Origin: Pseudoflavonifractor sp. Marseille-P3106 | GTDB lineage: Bacteria; Bacillota; Clostridia; Oscillospirales; Oscillospiraceae | NCBI GenBank assembly: GCA_900169975.1 | Contig: LT827120.1 | Coordinates: 62,001-126,000 of the forward strand | Direction: 5' to 3' | Length of the DNA stretch: 64,000 nucleotides | Part shown: in pieces, positions 7,683-15,965 of the stretch | Numbering within the stretch: position 1 is the stretch's first letter | How the letters are laid out: every line of letters starts with the position of its first letter | Notes under the pieces: generated by a model | Told to the model about the DNA's origin: nothing | The model's input: only the letters and a program-made list of their open reading frames with translations | Databases searched by the model: none | Made by a program: the position numbers and the translations under genes

Positions 7683-8987
7683 TCAGTCCCGAAAAAAGGA
7701 CCTCCGCAGGTCCTCGGCCGCCCGGGGGGCCTTTTCTTCGGGCAGTCCGGCAAAGCCCAGCACCAGAGTGCCCGGGCGGGGGACCGCCCGCTGGCAGTAT
7801 TCCCCCAGGCCCCGGACCCGGTAGCCCGCCTCCGCCGCCCGGCGTTTCAGCTCCTCCTCCCGCCGCCCCGGCAGGGTGAACAGCAGATGCAGACCGGCGT
7901 CGCTCCCCCGAACCTCCCCCCAGCCGGACAGGGCCGCCACCAGGGCGTCCCGCCGCTGGCGGTAGAGATTACCCACCCGGCGCAGGTGGCGACTGTAGCT
8001 CCCGGAGGCCAGAAAACGCCGCAGTGCCTCCTGCTCAAACCGGGAGACCGTAGCCGCCCCGTGGCCGAATTTGTCCCGGTAGCGCTTGAGCAGCTCGGGC
8101 GGCAGAATGAGGTAGGCCACGCGGATGGAGGGGGCCAGCGTCCGGGAAAAGGTGCCCACATAGATGACCCGTCCGCCCTCGTCCAGCCCCTGCATGGCTG
8201 GGATGGGCCGGGAGGCATAGCGGAATTCCGAGTCGTAGTCGTCCTCAATGAGATAGCGCCCAGGAGCCTCATAGGCCCAGCGAAGCAGCTCGGAGCGCCG
8301 CCCCACCGGAGTGGCCACCCCCAGGGGAAACTGATGGGAGGGAGTGACATAGGCCACGTCGGCACCGGAGGAGCGCAGGGCGGCGGGATCCAGCCCCCGC
8401 TCGTCCACCGGCACCGGCGCATAGGGCCGCCGCAGATTTTCCAGCAGCAGCCGCAGGGAGGCGTAGCCCGGATCCTCCAGTGCGAACACCGCGTCGGGCA
8501 GAAGCTGGAGGAGGATCCACATCAGCGCCTCCATCCCCGCCCCCAGCACCACCTGTTCCGGGGTGCAGTTCACCCCCCGGTACTGGTGGAGGAAGCTGGC
8601 CAGCGTCCCCCGGAAGGCCCAGTCCCCCTGGCCGTCTCCCCGCTGGAGGAGCGCCGGGTTTTCGTACACCGCCTCCTTGGAAAGCCGTGCCCAGGTGGCG
8701 TAGGGAAACTGCTCGGTGTCCACCGCGGAGGTGGAAAAGCAGTCGTCCAGAGGGGTGACCCGGTAGCCGCTGCGGGGGGCCGACTCCAGATACCCCTCCG
8801 CCGTCAGAAGGCCGTAGGATTTCTCCACCGTGGTCAGGCTCACCCCCAGATGCTCGGCCAGCCGCCGCTTGGAGGGGAGCTTCTCCCCCTCCGGCAGCGC
8901 GCCCGAGCGGATCTGGGCCACAATATAGCGGTAGAGCTGCTCATACAGGGGGGCGGAATCGTCAAATTGGGGCGTCAGTTCCGTCAT
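7683..8987 (-). CDS. MocR/PdxR-type regulator (GntR helix-turn-helix fused to aminotransferase fold)
   Basis: A 434-residue protein. Residues about 10-80 form a winged helix of the GntR type (PLYEQLYRYIVAQI, LPSKRRLAEHLGVSLTTVEKSYGLL). The remainder resembles a fold-type I aminotransferase and keeps the PLP-lysine region YVGTFSRTLAPSIRVAYLILP, with DDYDSEFRY upstream. In this family the aminotransferase half senses PLP or an amine-PLP adduct. ATG 8987 is chosen because GGAGG lies in register. The gene is divergent from an ECF transporter S component across 115 bases, so it probably controls it; vitamin B6 or an amino compound is the likely signal (inference). It could equally be a GABA- or taurine-type MocR. 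Confidence 0.85.
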   Translation of the reverse strand: MTELTPQFDDSAPLYEQLYRYIVAQIRSGALPEGEKLPSKRRLAEHLGVSLTTVEKSYGLLTAEGYLESAPRSGYRVTPLDDCFSTSAVDTEQFPYATWARLSKEAVYENPALLQRGDGQGDWAFRGTLASFLHQYRGVNCTPEQVVLGAGMEALMWILLQLLPDAVFALEDPGYASLRLLLENLRRPYAPVPVDERGLDPAALRSSGADVAYVTPSHQFPLGVATPVGRRSELLRWAYEAPGRYLIEDDYDSEFRYASRPIPAMQGLDEGGRVIYVGTFSRTLAPSIRVAYLILPPELLKRYRDKFGHGAATVSRFEQEALRRFLASGSYSRHLRRVGNLYRQRRDALVAALSGWGEVRGSDAGLHLLFTLPGRREEELKRRAAEAGYRVRGLGEYCQRAVPRPGTLVLGFAGLPEEKAPRAAEDLRRSFFRD

Positions 8988-9004
8988 GGCTGTTTCCTCC
9001 ATTT

Positions 9005-9048
9005 TGACCCCTTTAAAAAGATAAAAACTGGATATTTTCAAAGGGTCA
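9005..9048. promoter_or_regulatory. Inverted repeat, candidate MocR operator
   Basis: TGACCCCTTT (9005-9014) and AAAGGGTCA (9040-9048) form an inverted repeat with about 25 bases between arms, centred in the divergent region between the MocR regulator and the ECF S-component gene. Widely spaced repeats are normal for MocR proteins. Confidence 0.45.
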
Positions 9049-9102
9049 GATTTTGCTATCATAGTACCAGAACAAAACGAAACCGTCAAGGAGGTCCTTT
9101 CC

Positions 9103-9615
9103 ATGAGAGAGAACAGCGAAAAGCTCCGCCGCCTGGTGACGACCGCCCTCTTCGCCGCCGCCATCACCGTCACCACCGCCTATATTCTCCACATTCCCCT
9201 CCCCACCGGAGGCTATGTGCACCTGGGCGACGCCCTCATCTATCTGTGCGCCTGCCTGCTGCCCGCCCCCTGGGCCATGGCTGCCGGCGCCGTCGGCGCC
9301 GGTCTGGCCGATCTGCTCACCGCCCCCATGTGGGTGGTGCCCACCCTGATCGTCAAGTCGCTCATCTGCCTGCCCTTCACCAGCAGGAGCCAACGGGTGC
9401 TCTGCCCCCGGAACGTGGCCGCCATCTTTCTTTCCGGCCTGCTCTCCCCCGCCCTCTACGGCGTGGCCAACGTCCTCTTCGCCGGCACCGTGAACGCCTT
9501 TCTGCCCCAGTTCCTGGGCACGTTGGTCCAGGCGGTGGGCAGCGGTCTGATGTTCGCCGTGCTGGCCTACGGCGTGGACCGGATCGGCCTGAAAAAGCGG
9601 CTGACGGCAGCATGA
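9103..9615 (+). CDS. ECF transporter S component
   Basis: A 170-residue membrane protein with five to six hydrophobic segments. It follows the S-component pattern: a basic N terminus (SEKLRRLVTTALFAAAITVTTA), the loop HIPLPTGGYVHLGDALIYL, then the alanine/glycine-rich AAGAVGAGLADLL helix. S components bind a vitamin or its precursor and use a shared energising module (EcfT/EcfA) encoded elsewhere; none is in this window. GGAGG lies before ATG 9103. The divergent MocR regulator suggests a B6-related or amine substrate, but that is inference. No other gene is coupled to it. Confidence 0.8.
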   Translation: MRENSEKLRRLVTTALFAAAITVTTAYILHIPLPTGGYVHLGDALIYLCACLLPAPWAMAAGAVGAGLADLLTAPMWVVPTLIVKSLICLPFTSRSQRVLCPRNVAAIFLSGLLSPALYGVANVLFAGTVNAFLPQFLGTLVQAVGSGLMFAVLAYGVDRIGLKKRLTAA

Positions 9616-9626
9616 GCCGCCCCGCC

Positions 9627-9655
9627 TTGCATTTTTTCTCCAAAGAGGGTATCAT
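9627..9655 (+). promoter_or_regulatory. Promoter of the tatD-radical SAM operon
   Basis: -35 TTGCAT (9627-9632), 17-base spacer, -10 TATCAT (9650-9655), just downstream of the ECF gene stop. Confidence 0.55.
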
Positions 9656-9683
9656 GTGTGTACTTTGACTTGAGGTGATGCCC

Positions 9684-10466
9684 ATGCGGCTCTTCGATAC
9701 CCACGCCCACTACTATGACGACGCCTTCGGCTCCGACCGGGACGAGGTGCTCTCCGCCCTCCCCGCCGCCGGGGTGGAGCGGGTGGTCTGCCCCGGCTGC
9801 GACCTGCCCACCACCCGGCAGAGCCTGGCTCTGGCCGAGCGATACCCCTTTCTCTATTTTGCCGCCGGGCTCCATCCGGAAAATCTGGAGGGGGCGTCCC
9901 TGTCCGACCTGGACGAGGTGCGGGCACTGGCCCGCCACCCCAAATGCGCGGCCATCGGAGAGATCGGGCTGGACTACTACTGGCTCAGGACGCCGGAGGA
10001 GCGGGCCAACTCCCGGGACTTTTTCGCCGCCCAGCTGGCGCTGGCCGGGGAGCTGGACCTGCCCGCCATCGTCCACGACCGGGACGCCCACAGGGACACC
10101 CTGGACCTGGTGCGCGCCCACCCCGGCACCCGGGGGGTATTCCACTGCTGCGCCCTCTCCGCCGAGGACGCCAAGGTGGTGGAGAAGCTGGGCTGGTACG
10201 TCTCCTTTACGGGAAACGTCACCTTCAAAAACGCCCGCCGGGCGCTGGAGGTCATCGCCGCACTCCCTCTGGAGCGTATCATGATCGAGACCGACAGCCC
10301 CTACATGGCCCCCGAGCCCTTTCGGGGGAAGCGGTGCGATTCCCGCTATGTCTTCCGGGTGGCCGAGACCATCGCCCAGGTGAAGGGCATTTCCACTGAA
10401 GCGGCGGCCGAGGCGACCTATCAAAACGCCCTGCGATTTTTTGGATTGGAGGATACCCCGCTATGA
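9684..10466 (+). CDS. TatD family metal-dependent hydrolase
   Basis: A 260-residue TIM-barrel hydrolase. The metal ligands are visible: HxH in FDTHAHYYD near residue 6, E in AIGEIGLDYYW, H in IVHDRDAH, HC in VFHCCALS and D in MIETDSPYMAPEP. TatD proteins act as 3'-5' exonucleases or DNA-repair nucleases and possibly on D-aminoacyl-tRNA-type substrates. The ATG at 9684 is favoured by GAGGTG six bases upstream; in-frame GTG and ATG codons at 9675 and 9678 overlap that site. The stop overlaps the next radical SAM gene as ATGA. Confidence 0.9.
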   Translation: MRLFDTHAHYYDDAFGSDRDEVLSALPAAGVERVVCPGCDLPTTRQSLALAERYPFLYFAAGLHPENLEGASLSDLDEVRALARHPKCAAIGEIGLDYYWLRTPEERANSRDFFAAQLALAGELDLPAIVHDRDAHRDTLDLVRAHPGTRGVFHCCALSAEDAKVVEKLGWYVSFTGNVTFKNARRALEVIAALPLERIMIETDSPYMAPEPFRGKRCDSRYVFRVAETIAQVKGISTEAAAEATYQNALRFFGLEDTPL

Positions 10467-11080
10467 TGACCATTACCTACGAGTATGAGGGGGCGCTCTA
10501 CGTCAACCTCACCAACAAGTGCGACTGCGCCTGTGTGTTCTGCCTGCGCCACAACGGCCACAAGGGCAGCATCTACGCCGACGACCTGTGGCTGGAGCAC
10601 GAGCCCAGCCGCCAGGAGGCGCTGGACGACCTGCTCTCCAGGGATCTGTCCCAGTACCGGGAACTGGTGTTCTGCGGCTTTGGCGAGCCCATGTTCCGCT
10701 GGGACGACGACGCCTGGCTCATCGACGAGCTCAGGCGCCGGGGGGTGAAGCTGCCCCCTGTGCGCATCAACACCAACGGCCACGCCAACCGCTTCCTGGG
10801 CCGGGACGTGACCCCGGAGCTGAAGGGCCGGGTGGATGTGATCTCCATCTCCCTCAACGGCTCCAACGAGGCCGAGTACACCGCCGTCACCCAGCCCTCC
10901 ACCGGCAAGCAGGGCTGGGCGGACATGCTGGACTTTACTCAAAAGGCCGCCCGGTACGTCCCCGAGGTGGTGATGACCATCGTCAACAAGGACAAGACCG
11001 CCGAGGACATTGCCCAGTGCCGCGCCCTGGCCGAGCGGCTGGGGGCCACTCTGCGGGTGCGGGAGTATATTCCCGACTGA
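10463..11080 (+). CDS. TatD-associated radical SAM protein
   Basis: A 205-residue minimal radical SAM protein with C20-x3-C24-x2-C27 (CDCACVFC) and a glycine-rich FCGFGEPMFRWDD segment. It matches the TatD-linked radical SAM family (TIGR04038-like), which is found next to or coupled with tatD in many Firmicutes. It has no C-terminal auxiliary cluster domain. The four-base overlap with tatD implies co-translation. The product is unknown; a shared role in nucleic acid or nucleotide quality control is only inferred from the pairing. Confidence 0.85.
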   Translation: MMTITYEYEGALYVNLTNKCDCACVFCLRHNGHKGSIYADDLWLEHEPSRQEALDDLLSRDLSQYRELVFCGFGEPMFRWDDDAWLIDELRRRGVKLPPVRINTNGHANRFLGRDVTPELKGRVDVISISLNGSNEAEYTAVTQPSTGKQGWADMLDFTQKAARYVPEVVMTIVNKDKTAEDIAQCRALAERLGATLRVREYIPD

Positions 11081-11121
11081 TTTTTTGTAAGCGCCAATGC
11101 ATCTCTTTTCGATCAAATAGC

Positions 11122-11162
11122 TTAAGGGCATCGCCGTTCCAGCGGAACGGCGATGCCCTTAA
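11122..11162. terminator. Bidirectional terminator
   Basis: Perfect 19-base arms (TTAAGGGCATCGCCGTTCC and its complement) with a three-base AGC loop, between the convergent radical SAM and nucleotidyltransferase genes. Confidence 0.85.
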
Positions 11163-11174
11163 TTGCGTTCTGGC

Positions 11175-11657
11175 CTATTCTTTCCCATCCACCGGGATGG
11201 AGCGGTCTATGGTTTCCACTTTGGAAGTCCTTCCCATCAGCTCATAGTACCTTCTCCAGTCTCTCAGCGACTGGAGCGGGATCGTCTCCCCATTCAGCTG
11301 AAGATACTCCTCGATCTGTTCCGGCCCAAAGGGACAGTCGTAGTCCCGTTCATCCTTGACGATCACGAATCCAGCTATGACATCCACGTCAACTCCCTGG
11401 ATCACAAATTCCAAAAAATGTCGTGTTTTGTACTGCTGATCCGGCTTCGGAGGCGCCAGCACCCCCATGGGCAAAAGCTGTTCTTTCAGCTTTTCCACGT
11501 CACTTTCGCATACCATAAGATCAATGTCATGAAAAACGTCCACGATTCCTCTCAAATATAACAGCATGGATGCGCCGACGGCCCAGACCACATTTCTTTC
11601 ATTTAAACCATGCGCGATCTTCGTCAGCACATTCAATTTCTTCTCCAAATCATCCAC
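11175..11657 (-). CDS. Nucleotidyltransferase-fold protein
   Basis: A 160-residue protein. The segment WAVGASMLLYLRGIVDVFHDIDLMVCESD has the GxS...DxD arrangement of small polymerase-beta-type nucleotidyltransferases, and a later VDVDVIAGF may give the third acidic residue. GTG 11657 is chosen because GGAGGGGGA lies upstream; longer in-frame ORF upstream is antisense to the luxE-like gene. Such proteins add nucleotides to proteins, small molecules or RNA, and some are toxins or antibiotic adenylyltransferases. No HEPN-type partner is adjacent, so a toxin-antitoxin role is not supported. Confidence 0.65.
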   Translation of the reverse strand: MDDLEKKLNVLTKIAHGLNERNVVWAVGASMLLYLRGIVDVFHDIDLMVCESDVEKLKEQLLPMGVLAPPKPDQQYKTRHFLEFVIQGVDVDVIAGFVIVKDERDYDCPFGPEQIEEYLQLNGETIPLQSLRDWRRYYELMGRTSKVETIDRSIPVDGKE

Positions 11658-11769
11658 TCTGTCTCCCCCTCCGCTTCCGCCGATCGTCCTGCGGGCCATA
11701 AGCCCGCCAGGGGCCACTGCAAGTGTACCACAGCGATCCCGTGCAATCAAACGCATTTTCCCGCTTCCC

Positions 11770-11798
11770 TTGCGCTCTGTCCCGGCCTGTATTATGAT
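11770..11798 (+). promoter_or_regulatory. Promoter of the luxE-luxC pair
   Basis: -35 TTGCGC (11770-11775), 17-base spacer, -10 TATGAT (11793-11798), 25 bases before the luxE-type start codon. Confidence 0.55.
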
Positions 11799-11822
11799 AG
11801 CAGCAGAAAGGACGGTGATCCC

Positions 11823-12947
11823 ATGCCCAGCCGGCAGGCCCTCTTCTGGCACCCCCGGCCCTACGACCTCCCCGCCTCCGACGCCCTCTTTCTCCGGGCG
11901 GCGGCGGACAACTGCGCCTATCACATCGCCCACTGCCCCGGCTACGCCGCCATCTGCCGGCGTCTGGACTTTGACCCCAAAAGCCTCCGCTCCACGGAGG
12001 ATCTGGCCCGGATCCCCGTTCTGCCCACCCTGCTTTTCAAGCGGGAGGCCCTTTTTTCCATGCCGGAGAGACGGATGGCCATGCGGGTCACTTCCTCGGG
12101 CACCAGCGGAACATTCAGCCGCATCGGCTTCGACTGGGGGAGTCTCCTGGCGGAGGTCCCCATGGTGCTGCGGCTGGGGGCGCGGCACCGGCTCATCTCC
12201 GGCGTGCCCGCCCACTGCGTGGTGCTGGGTTATCAGCCCCACCGGGACAACCACGCCGGGGTGACCCGCACCATGTACGGCCTGACTTTTTTCTCTCCGC
12301 CCCTGAGCCGCACCTACGCCCTCCAGCGGAGGGGGACGTCCTACATCCCCGACCTGGACGGGGCAGCTCACGCTCTGGAGCGGCTGGCCGCCTCCCCCTT
12401 CCCCACCCGGGTCATCGGCTTCCCCTCTTACCTTTGGTTCGGTTTGCAGCAGTTGGAGGCGCTGGGCCGGACCGTCCGGCTGCGCCCCGGCTCCCGGATC
12501 ATTCTGGCGGGCGGCTGGAAGGAGCACGGCGCGCAGGAGGTGGCCAAATCGGCCCTCTACGCCGCGGCGGAGCGGGTGCTGGGCGTCCCGCCCGATCACA
12601 TCCACGAGCTCTTCGGCGCGGTGGAGCACCCCGTCTTTTACAACGCCTGCCCCAACCACCGCTTCCATGTCCCCATTTACAGCCGGGTGCTCATCCGGGA
12701 CCCGGAGACCCTGGCGCCGCTCCCCATGGGGGAAGTGGGCCTCATCAACCTCATCTCCCCCCTGATGACCGCCACGCCCACCCTGAGCGTCATGACCGAC
12801 GACCTGGGCTATCTGGAGCCGGGGGATGCCTGCGGCTGCGGCATTCCATCTCCCGCCCTCACCATCGTGGGCCGGGTGGGGATGTCCGACATCCGTACCT
12901 GCGCCGCCGGGGCGGCCGAACTTCTGGGAAAGGGGGAGATGGGATGA
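11823..12947 (+). CDS. LuxE-type acyl-protein synthetase
   Basis: A 374-residue member of the acyl-protein synthetase LuxE family (PF04443) of adenylate-forming enzymes. The phosphate-binding core VTSSGTSGTFSRIGFDWG lies near residues 96-113. The region LAGGWKEHG and the closing LTIVGRVGMSDI follow the family order. LuxE activates fatty acids with ATP and passes the acyl group to the LuxC reductase. AAGGACGGTGA precedes ATG 11823. The stop overlaps the luxC-type gene (ATGA). There is no luciferase gene here, so a bioluminescence role is unlikely; a free fatty aldehyde or an acylated product is the likely output (inference). Confidence 0.85.
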   Translation: MPSRQALFWHPRPYDLPASDALFLRAAADNCAYHIAHCPGYAAICRRLDFDPKSLRSTEDLARIPVLPTLLFKREALFSMPERRMAMRVTSSGTSGTFSRIGFDWGSLLAEVPMVLRLGARHRLISGVPAHCVVLGYQPHRDNHAGVTRTMYGLTFFSPPLSRTYALQRRGTSYIPDLDGAAHALERLAASPFPTRVIGFPSYLWFGLQQLEALGRTVRLRPGSRIILAGGWKEHGAQEVAKSALYAAAERVLGVPPDHIHELFGAVEHPVFYNACPNHRFHVPIYSRVLIRDPETLAPLPMGEVGLINLISPLMTATPTLSVMTDDLGYLEPGDACGCGIPSPALTIVGRVGMSDIRTCAAGAAELLGKGEMG

Positions 12948-14212
12948 TCTTCGCCCACGGCTCCCTGCTGCCCGACAGCCGCCTCCCCGGTCTTCTGGCG
13001 GGATTGGAGGGGGAGCTCAACGCCGCCCTCGCGGGGCCGCCCCTCCCGGCGGAGACGGTGCTCGCCGCCCTGGACGCCCTGGGCCGCCGCCTGGCTGCCG
13101 GGGAATTTGACGCCCTGCTGCGCCGGTTCCTCCCCGCCGGGGAGCTGGCCCGTCTGGGGGAAGTGCTCCCCCTCTTCACCCGGGATGTCCTGGAGGAAAA
13201 GCTCCGCGCCGAGTTGGGGCCGGAGCGGTTCTCTCCCCGGGAGAGACGGCAGACCACCGCCCGTTTTCTGCCCCTGGGCGTCCTGCTCCATGTGGCCGCC
13301 GGAAACCAGCCCGGGCTGGGGCTGTTCAGCGTGGCCGAGGGCCTGCTCACCGGCAACGTCAACCTTTTGAAGCTCCCCCGGGAGGACAAGGGGCTGTCCC
13401 TGGCGGCCCTGTCTCTCCTCACCGAGGCCGCCCCCGAACTGGCCGGCTTTGTCTACGCCTTCGACCTGCCCTCCTCCCGGACCGCGGAGCTGACGGCCCT
13501 GGCCGGGCTGGCCGACGGCATCGCCGTATGGGGCGGAGACGGGGCGGTGGAGACCTTCCGCCATCTGGCTCCGCCGGGGTGCCGGCTCATGGAGTGGGGC
13601 CACCGGCTGAGCTTCGCCTACCTGTCCGGCCCTCCCGCGGCCCAGGAGCTGGACGCGCTGGCCGCCCACATCGCCGCCACCGGGCAGCGGCTGTGCAGCT
13701 CCTGCCAGGTCATTTTTCTGGACACCGGCGACTTTTCCGCCGCCCGGGCCTTTGCGGAGGCGTTCCTCCCCCGGCTGGAGCGGGCGGTTTTGGCCCGGCG
13801 GACCGGGCCATGGGAGAGTGCCCGGGCCGCCCTCAGCGGCTACACCGCCTTTCTGGAGCGCGTCACGGCGGGCCGGGAGCCCGGTGAGGCCTTCTTCCGG
13901 GGCCGGGGCTGCTCGGTGACCGCCCGGCCCGACCGGGAGCTGGAGCTCTCCCCCATGGAGGGGAACGTCCTGGTCAAGCCCCTCCCCCGCTCTGAACTGC
14001 TGCCTGTCCTCCGGCGGCAGAAGGGACGGCTCCAGACCGCGGGCCTCCTCTGTGCGGAGGAGGAGCGGGAGGCCCTGACCGCCCTTCTGGCCCGGGCGGG
14101 CGTGACCCGGATCACACGGGCAGGCCGCCTGTCCGACGCCTTTCCCGGCGAGGGGCACGACGGGGAGTATCCCCTGCGCCGCTATCTCCGGGTGGTGGAT
14201 GTGGAAAATTAA
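12944..14212 (+). CDS. LuxC-type acyl-CoA/acyl-protein reductase
   Basis: A 422-residue protein of the LuxC acyl reductase family (PF05893), an aldehyde-dehydrogenase-like fold. It has FLPLGVLLHVAAGNQPGLG near 108-125 (cofactor and substrate region), GNVNLLKLPREDKG and the catalytic-cysteine motif GQRLCSSCQVIFL with C251. It reduces an acyl thioester to the aldehyde with NADPH, using acyl groups supplied by LuxE. The four-base overlap with the luxE-type gene means the two form a coupled pair. Confidence 0.87.
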   Translation: MIFAHGSLLPDSRLPGLLAGLEGELNAALAGPPLPAETVLAALDALGRRLAAGEFDALLRRFLPAGELARLGEVLPLFTRDVLEEKLRAELGPERFSPRERRQTTARFLPLGVLLHVAAGNQPGLGLFSVAEGLLTGNVNLLKLPREDKGLSLAALSLLTEAAPELAGFVYAFDLPSSRTAELTALAGLADGIAVWGGDGAVETFRHLAPPGCRLMEWGHRLSFAYLSGPPAAQELDALAAHIAATGQRLCSSCQVIFLDTGDFSAARAFAEAFLPRLERAVLARRTGPWESARAALSGYTAFLERVTAGREPGEAFFRGRGCSVTARPDRELELSPMEGNVLVKPLPRSELLPVLRRQKGRLQTAGLLCAEEEREALTALLARAGVTRITRAGRLSDAFPGEGHDGEYPLRRYLRVVDVEN

Positions 14213-14312
14213 GGATCCCGCCGTCCGGCAGCCTGTCACCACACCGCACAGAAAATCAAGAAATATCAGATGAATCGGGATAGAATCCTTTTATGCGGAA
14301 GGAGATCGGGAG

Positions 14313-15188
14313 ATGGATTGGGTTACGGGGATCCAGCGCGCACTGGACTACACGGAGGAGCATCTGACGGAAGCGCTCGATTATGAGTCGGTGGCGAAGC
14401 AGGCCTGTTCGTCGGCGTTTCATTTTCAGCGGATGTTCAGCATGCTCTGCGGATTTTCCCTGGGAGACTATATTCGCATGCGCCGCCTCACCCAGGCCGC
14501 GGAAGCACTCCTTGGAACCGGCGATAAGGTCATCGACATTGCGCTCCGGTACGGATACGACACCCCCGAAAGCTTCACGCGGGCGTTTACTCGATTCCAC
14601 GGGATCACCCCCACCGAAGCAAGACGCGGCGGCACGATCAAATCCTTTTCCAGACTTTCCGTAAAACTGATTTTATCGGGAGGCAGCACCATGGACTACA
14701 GGATTGAAAAAAAGGATGCGTTTCAGGTCATCTGCAAAAAGAAGCTGGTGAACAAACCTCAGGGCGAGACCGCCACAGCGGACATTTCGGCATTCTGGAA
14801 CGAGTGCCAAAAAAACGGCTCTATTGATGCCATCTGCAAATACGGCCGGTTTGACCATGTGAACGGCATTCTGGGGATCTGTTTCTCCGCGGAGATGGCG
14901 GATTCCGGCTTCCCCTACGGCATCGGTGCGGAGTACAACGGCGCACCCCTGAACGGTGAAGCGCTGGACATCGTGGAAATCCCCGCCTATACCTACGCGG
15001 TCTTTTCCTGCAAGGGGAAGATGCCGGACGCTTTCATAAAAACTTATCGGCAGATCTGCACCGAGTTCTTCCCCCAGAGCAATTACGAGTATGGCAGCGG
15101 GGTGGAGCTTGAGGTCTATCCCTCGGCCGAGGTGCAGGATCCCAACTACACCTGCGAAATTTGGATCGCAGTCAGGGAAAAGCAGTGA
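14313..15188 (+). CDS. AraC family regulator with C-terminal GyrI-like effector domain
   Basis: A 291-residue protein. Residues about 1-105 are the AraC double helix-turn-helix (IQRALDYTEEHLTEALDYESVAKQA, then GYDTPESFTRAFTRFHGITPTEAR). Residues about 125-290 form a GyrI-like effector domain (MDYRIEKKDAFQVICKKK ... YTCEIWIAV), as in Rob, BmrR and SAV-type regulators that sense lipophilic cations or drugs. GGAAGGAGATC precedes ATG 14313. It is 100 bases after the luxC-type gene on the same strand; whether they are co-regulated is unclear. Confidence 0.88.
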   Translation: MDWVTGIQRALDYTEEHLTEALDYESVAKQACSSAFHFQRMFSMLCGFSLGDYIRMRRLTQAAEALLGTGDKVIDIALRYGYDTPESFTRAFTRFHGITPTEARRGGTIKSFSRLSVKLILSGGSTMDYRIEKKDAFQVICKKKLVNKPQGETATADISAFWNECQKNGSIDAICKYGRFDHVNGILGICFSAEMADSGFPYGIGAEYNGAPLNGEALDIVEIPAYTYAVFSCKGKMPDAFIKTYRQICTEFFPQSNYEYGSGVELEVYPSAEVQDPNYTCEIWIAVREKQ

Positions 15189-15232
15189 GCCTCCCCTTCC
15201 GCGGGATGCGCCTGCTCCAGTTCTCCTGACAG

Positions 15233-15274
15233 ACGGAGGAGCCGCGGGACCATCCGGTCCCGCGGCTCCTCCGT
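15233..15274. terminator. Bidirectional terminator
   Basis: ACGGAGGAGCCGCGGGACC and its complement form a 19-base stem with an ATCC loop between the convergent AraC and GNAT genes; T residues follow on the plus strand. Confidence 0.85.
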
Positions 15275-15279
15275 GCTTT

Positions 15280-15876
15280 TTAAACGCCGCCCGTTTTCCA
15301 GGGCTCCTGTTCTTCCGCCACCGACGGAAAAGGCCTTACCGGGGCTGGGTCGGCCGGGTGGCTGCCCAGCAGTTTTTCCATCCACACCATGTCATACCAT
15401 CGTCCGAACTTATAGCCGCAGTCGTGGAACCGCCCCACCATCCGGTAGCCCAGTTTTTCGTGGAAGGCCACGCTGTCCCGGGTGAGGTGCTCGTCCTCCC
15501 GCTCGGGATAGGCGATACAGGCATTGAGATTGAGGATGCCCTGGGCTTTGAGGCTCTCCTCCAGCGCGTGGTAGAGTCTGCCCCCCACCCCCGCGCGCTT
15601 TTTGCTCCGGTCCACATAGATAGAAGTTTCCACCGCCCAGTCGTAGGCGGCCCGGGCGTGGAACGGCCCCGCATAGGCATAGCCCACCAGGACCCCGTCC
15701 GCCTCGGCCGCCAGATAGGGATAGCGCTCCTGCACCCGGCGGATCCGCGCCCGGAACTCCTCCAGGGAAGGCGCCTCGTACTCAAAGGTAATGGCCGTGT
15801 CCCGGACATAGGGCGCGTAAATGGCCAGCAGGGCCTCTGCGTCCTCAGGCTTTGCCTGTCTGATTTTTACTTCCAT
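15280..15876 (-). CDS. GNAT acetyltransferase, phosphinothricin acetyltransferase-like
   Basis: A 198-residue GNAT protein. The start MEVKIRQAKPEDAEALLAIYAPYV, the strand TAITFEYEAP, and the acetyl-CoA loop region RAGVGGRLYHALEESLK are typical of the Pat/YncA subfamily (phosphinothricin or methionine sulfone/sulfoximine N-acetyltransferases). FHEKLGYRMVGRFHDCGYKFGRWYDMVWMEK is the usual C-terminal beta-hairpin. ATG 15876 is preferred for the AGAGAGGAA site. It would detoxify amino-acid analogues; the true substrate is not known. Confidence 0.85.
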   Translation of the reverse strand: MEVKIRQAKPEDAEALLAIYAPYVRDTAITFEYEAPSLEEFRARIRRVQERYPYLAAEADGVLVGYAYAGPFHARAAYDWAVETSIYVDRSKKRAGVGGRLYHALEESLKAQGILNLNACIAYPEREDEHLTRDSVAFHEKLGYRMVGRFHDCGYKFGRWYDMVWMEKLLGSHPADPAPVRPFPSVAEEQEPWKTGGV

Positions 15877-15965
15877 CTTTTTCTTCCTCTCTGAAAATAA
15901 AGCGGGCGGCACGGCTGTCCGCCATGCCGCCCCCGGCCTTGCCCGTCTAAATTCGTCCGAATGCC

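Noticed and set aside
11175-11657. MNT-HEPN toxin-antitoxin system
   Set aside because: Only the nucleotidyltransferase-like protein is present; no HEPN partner is adjacent on either side.
11823-14212. Bioluminescence operon
   Set aside because: Only luxE- and luxC-type genes occur; no luxA, luxB or luxD homologue is in the window.
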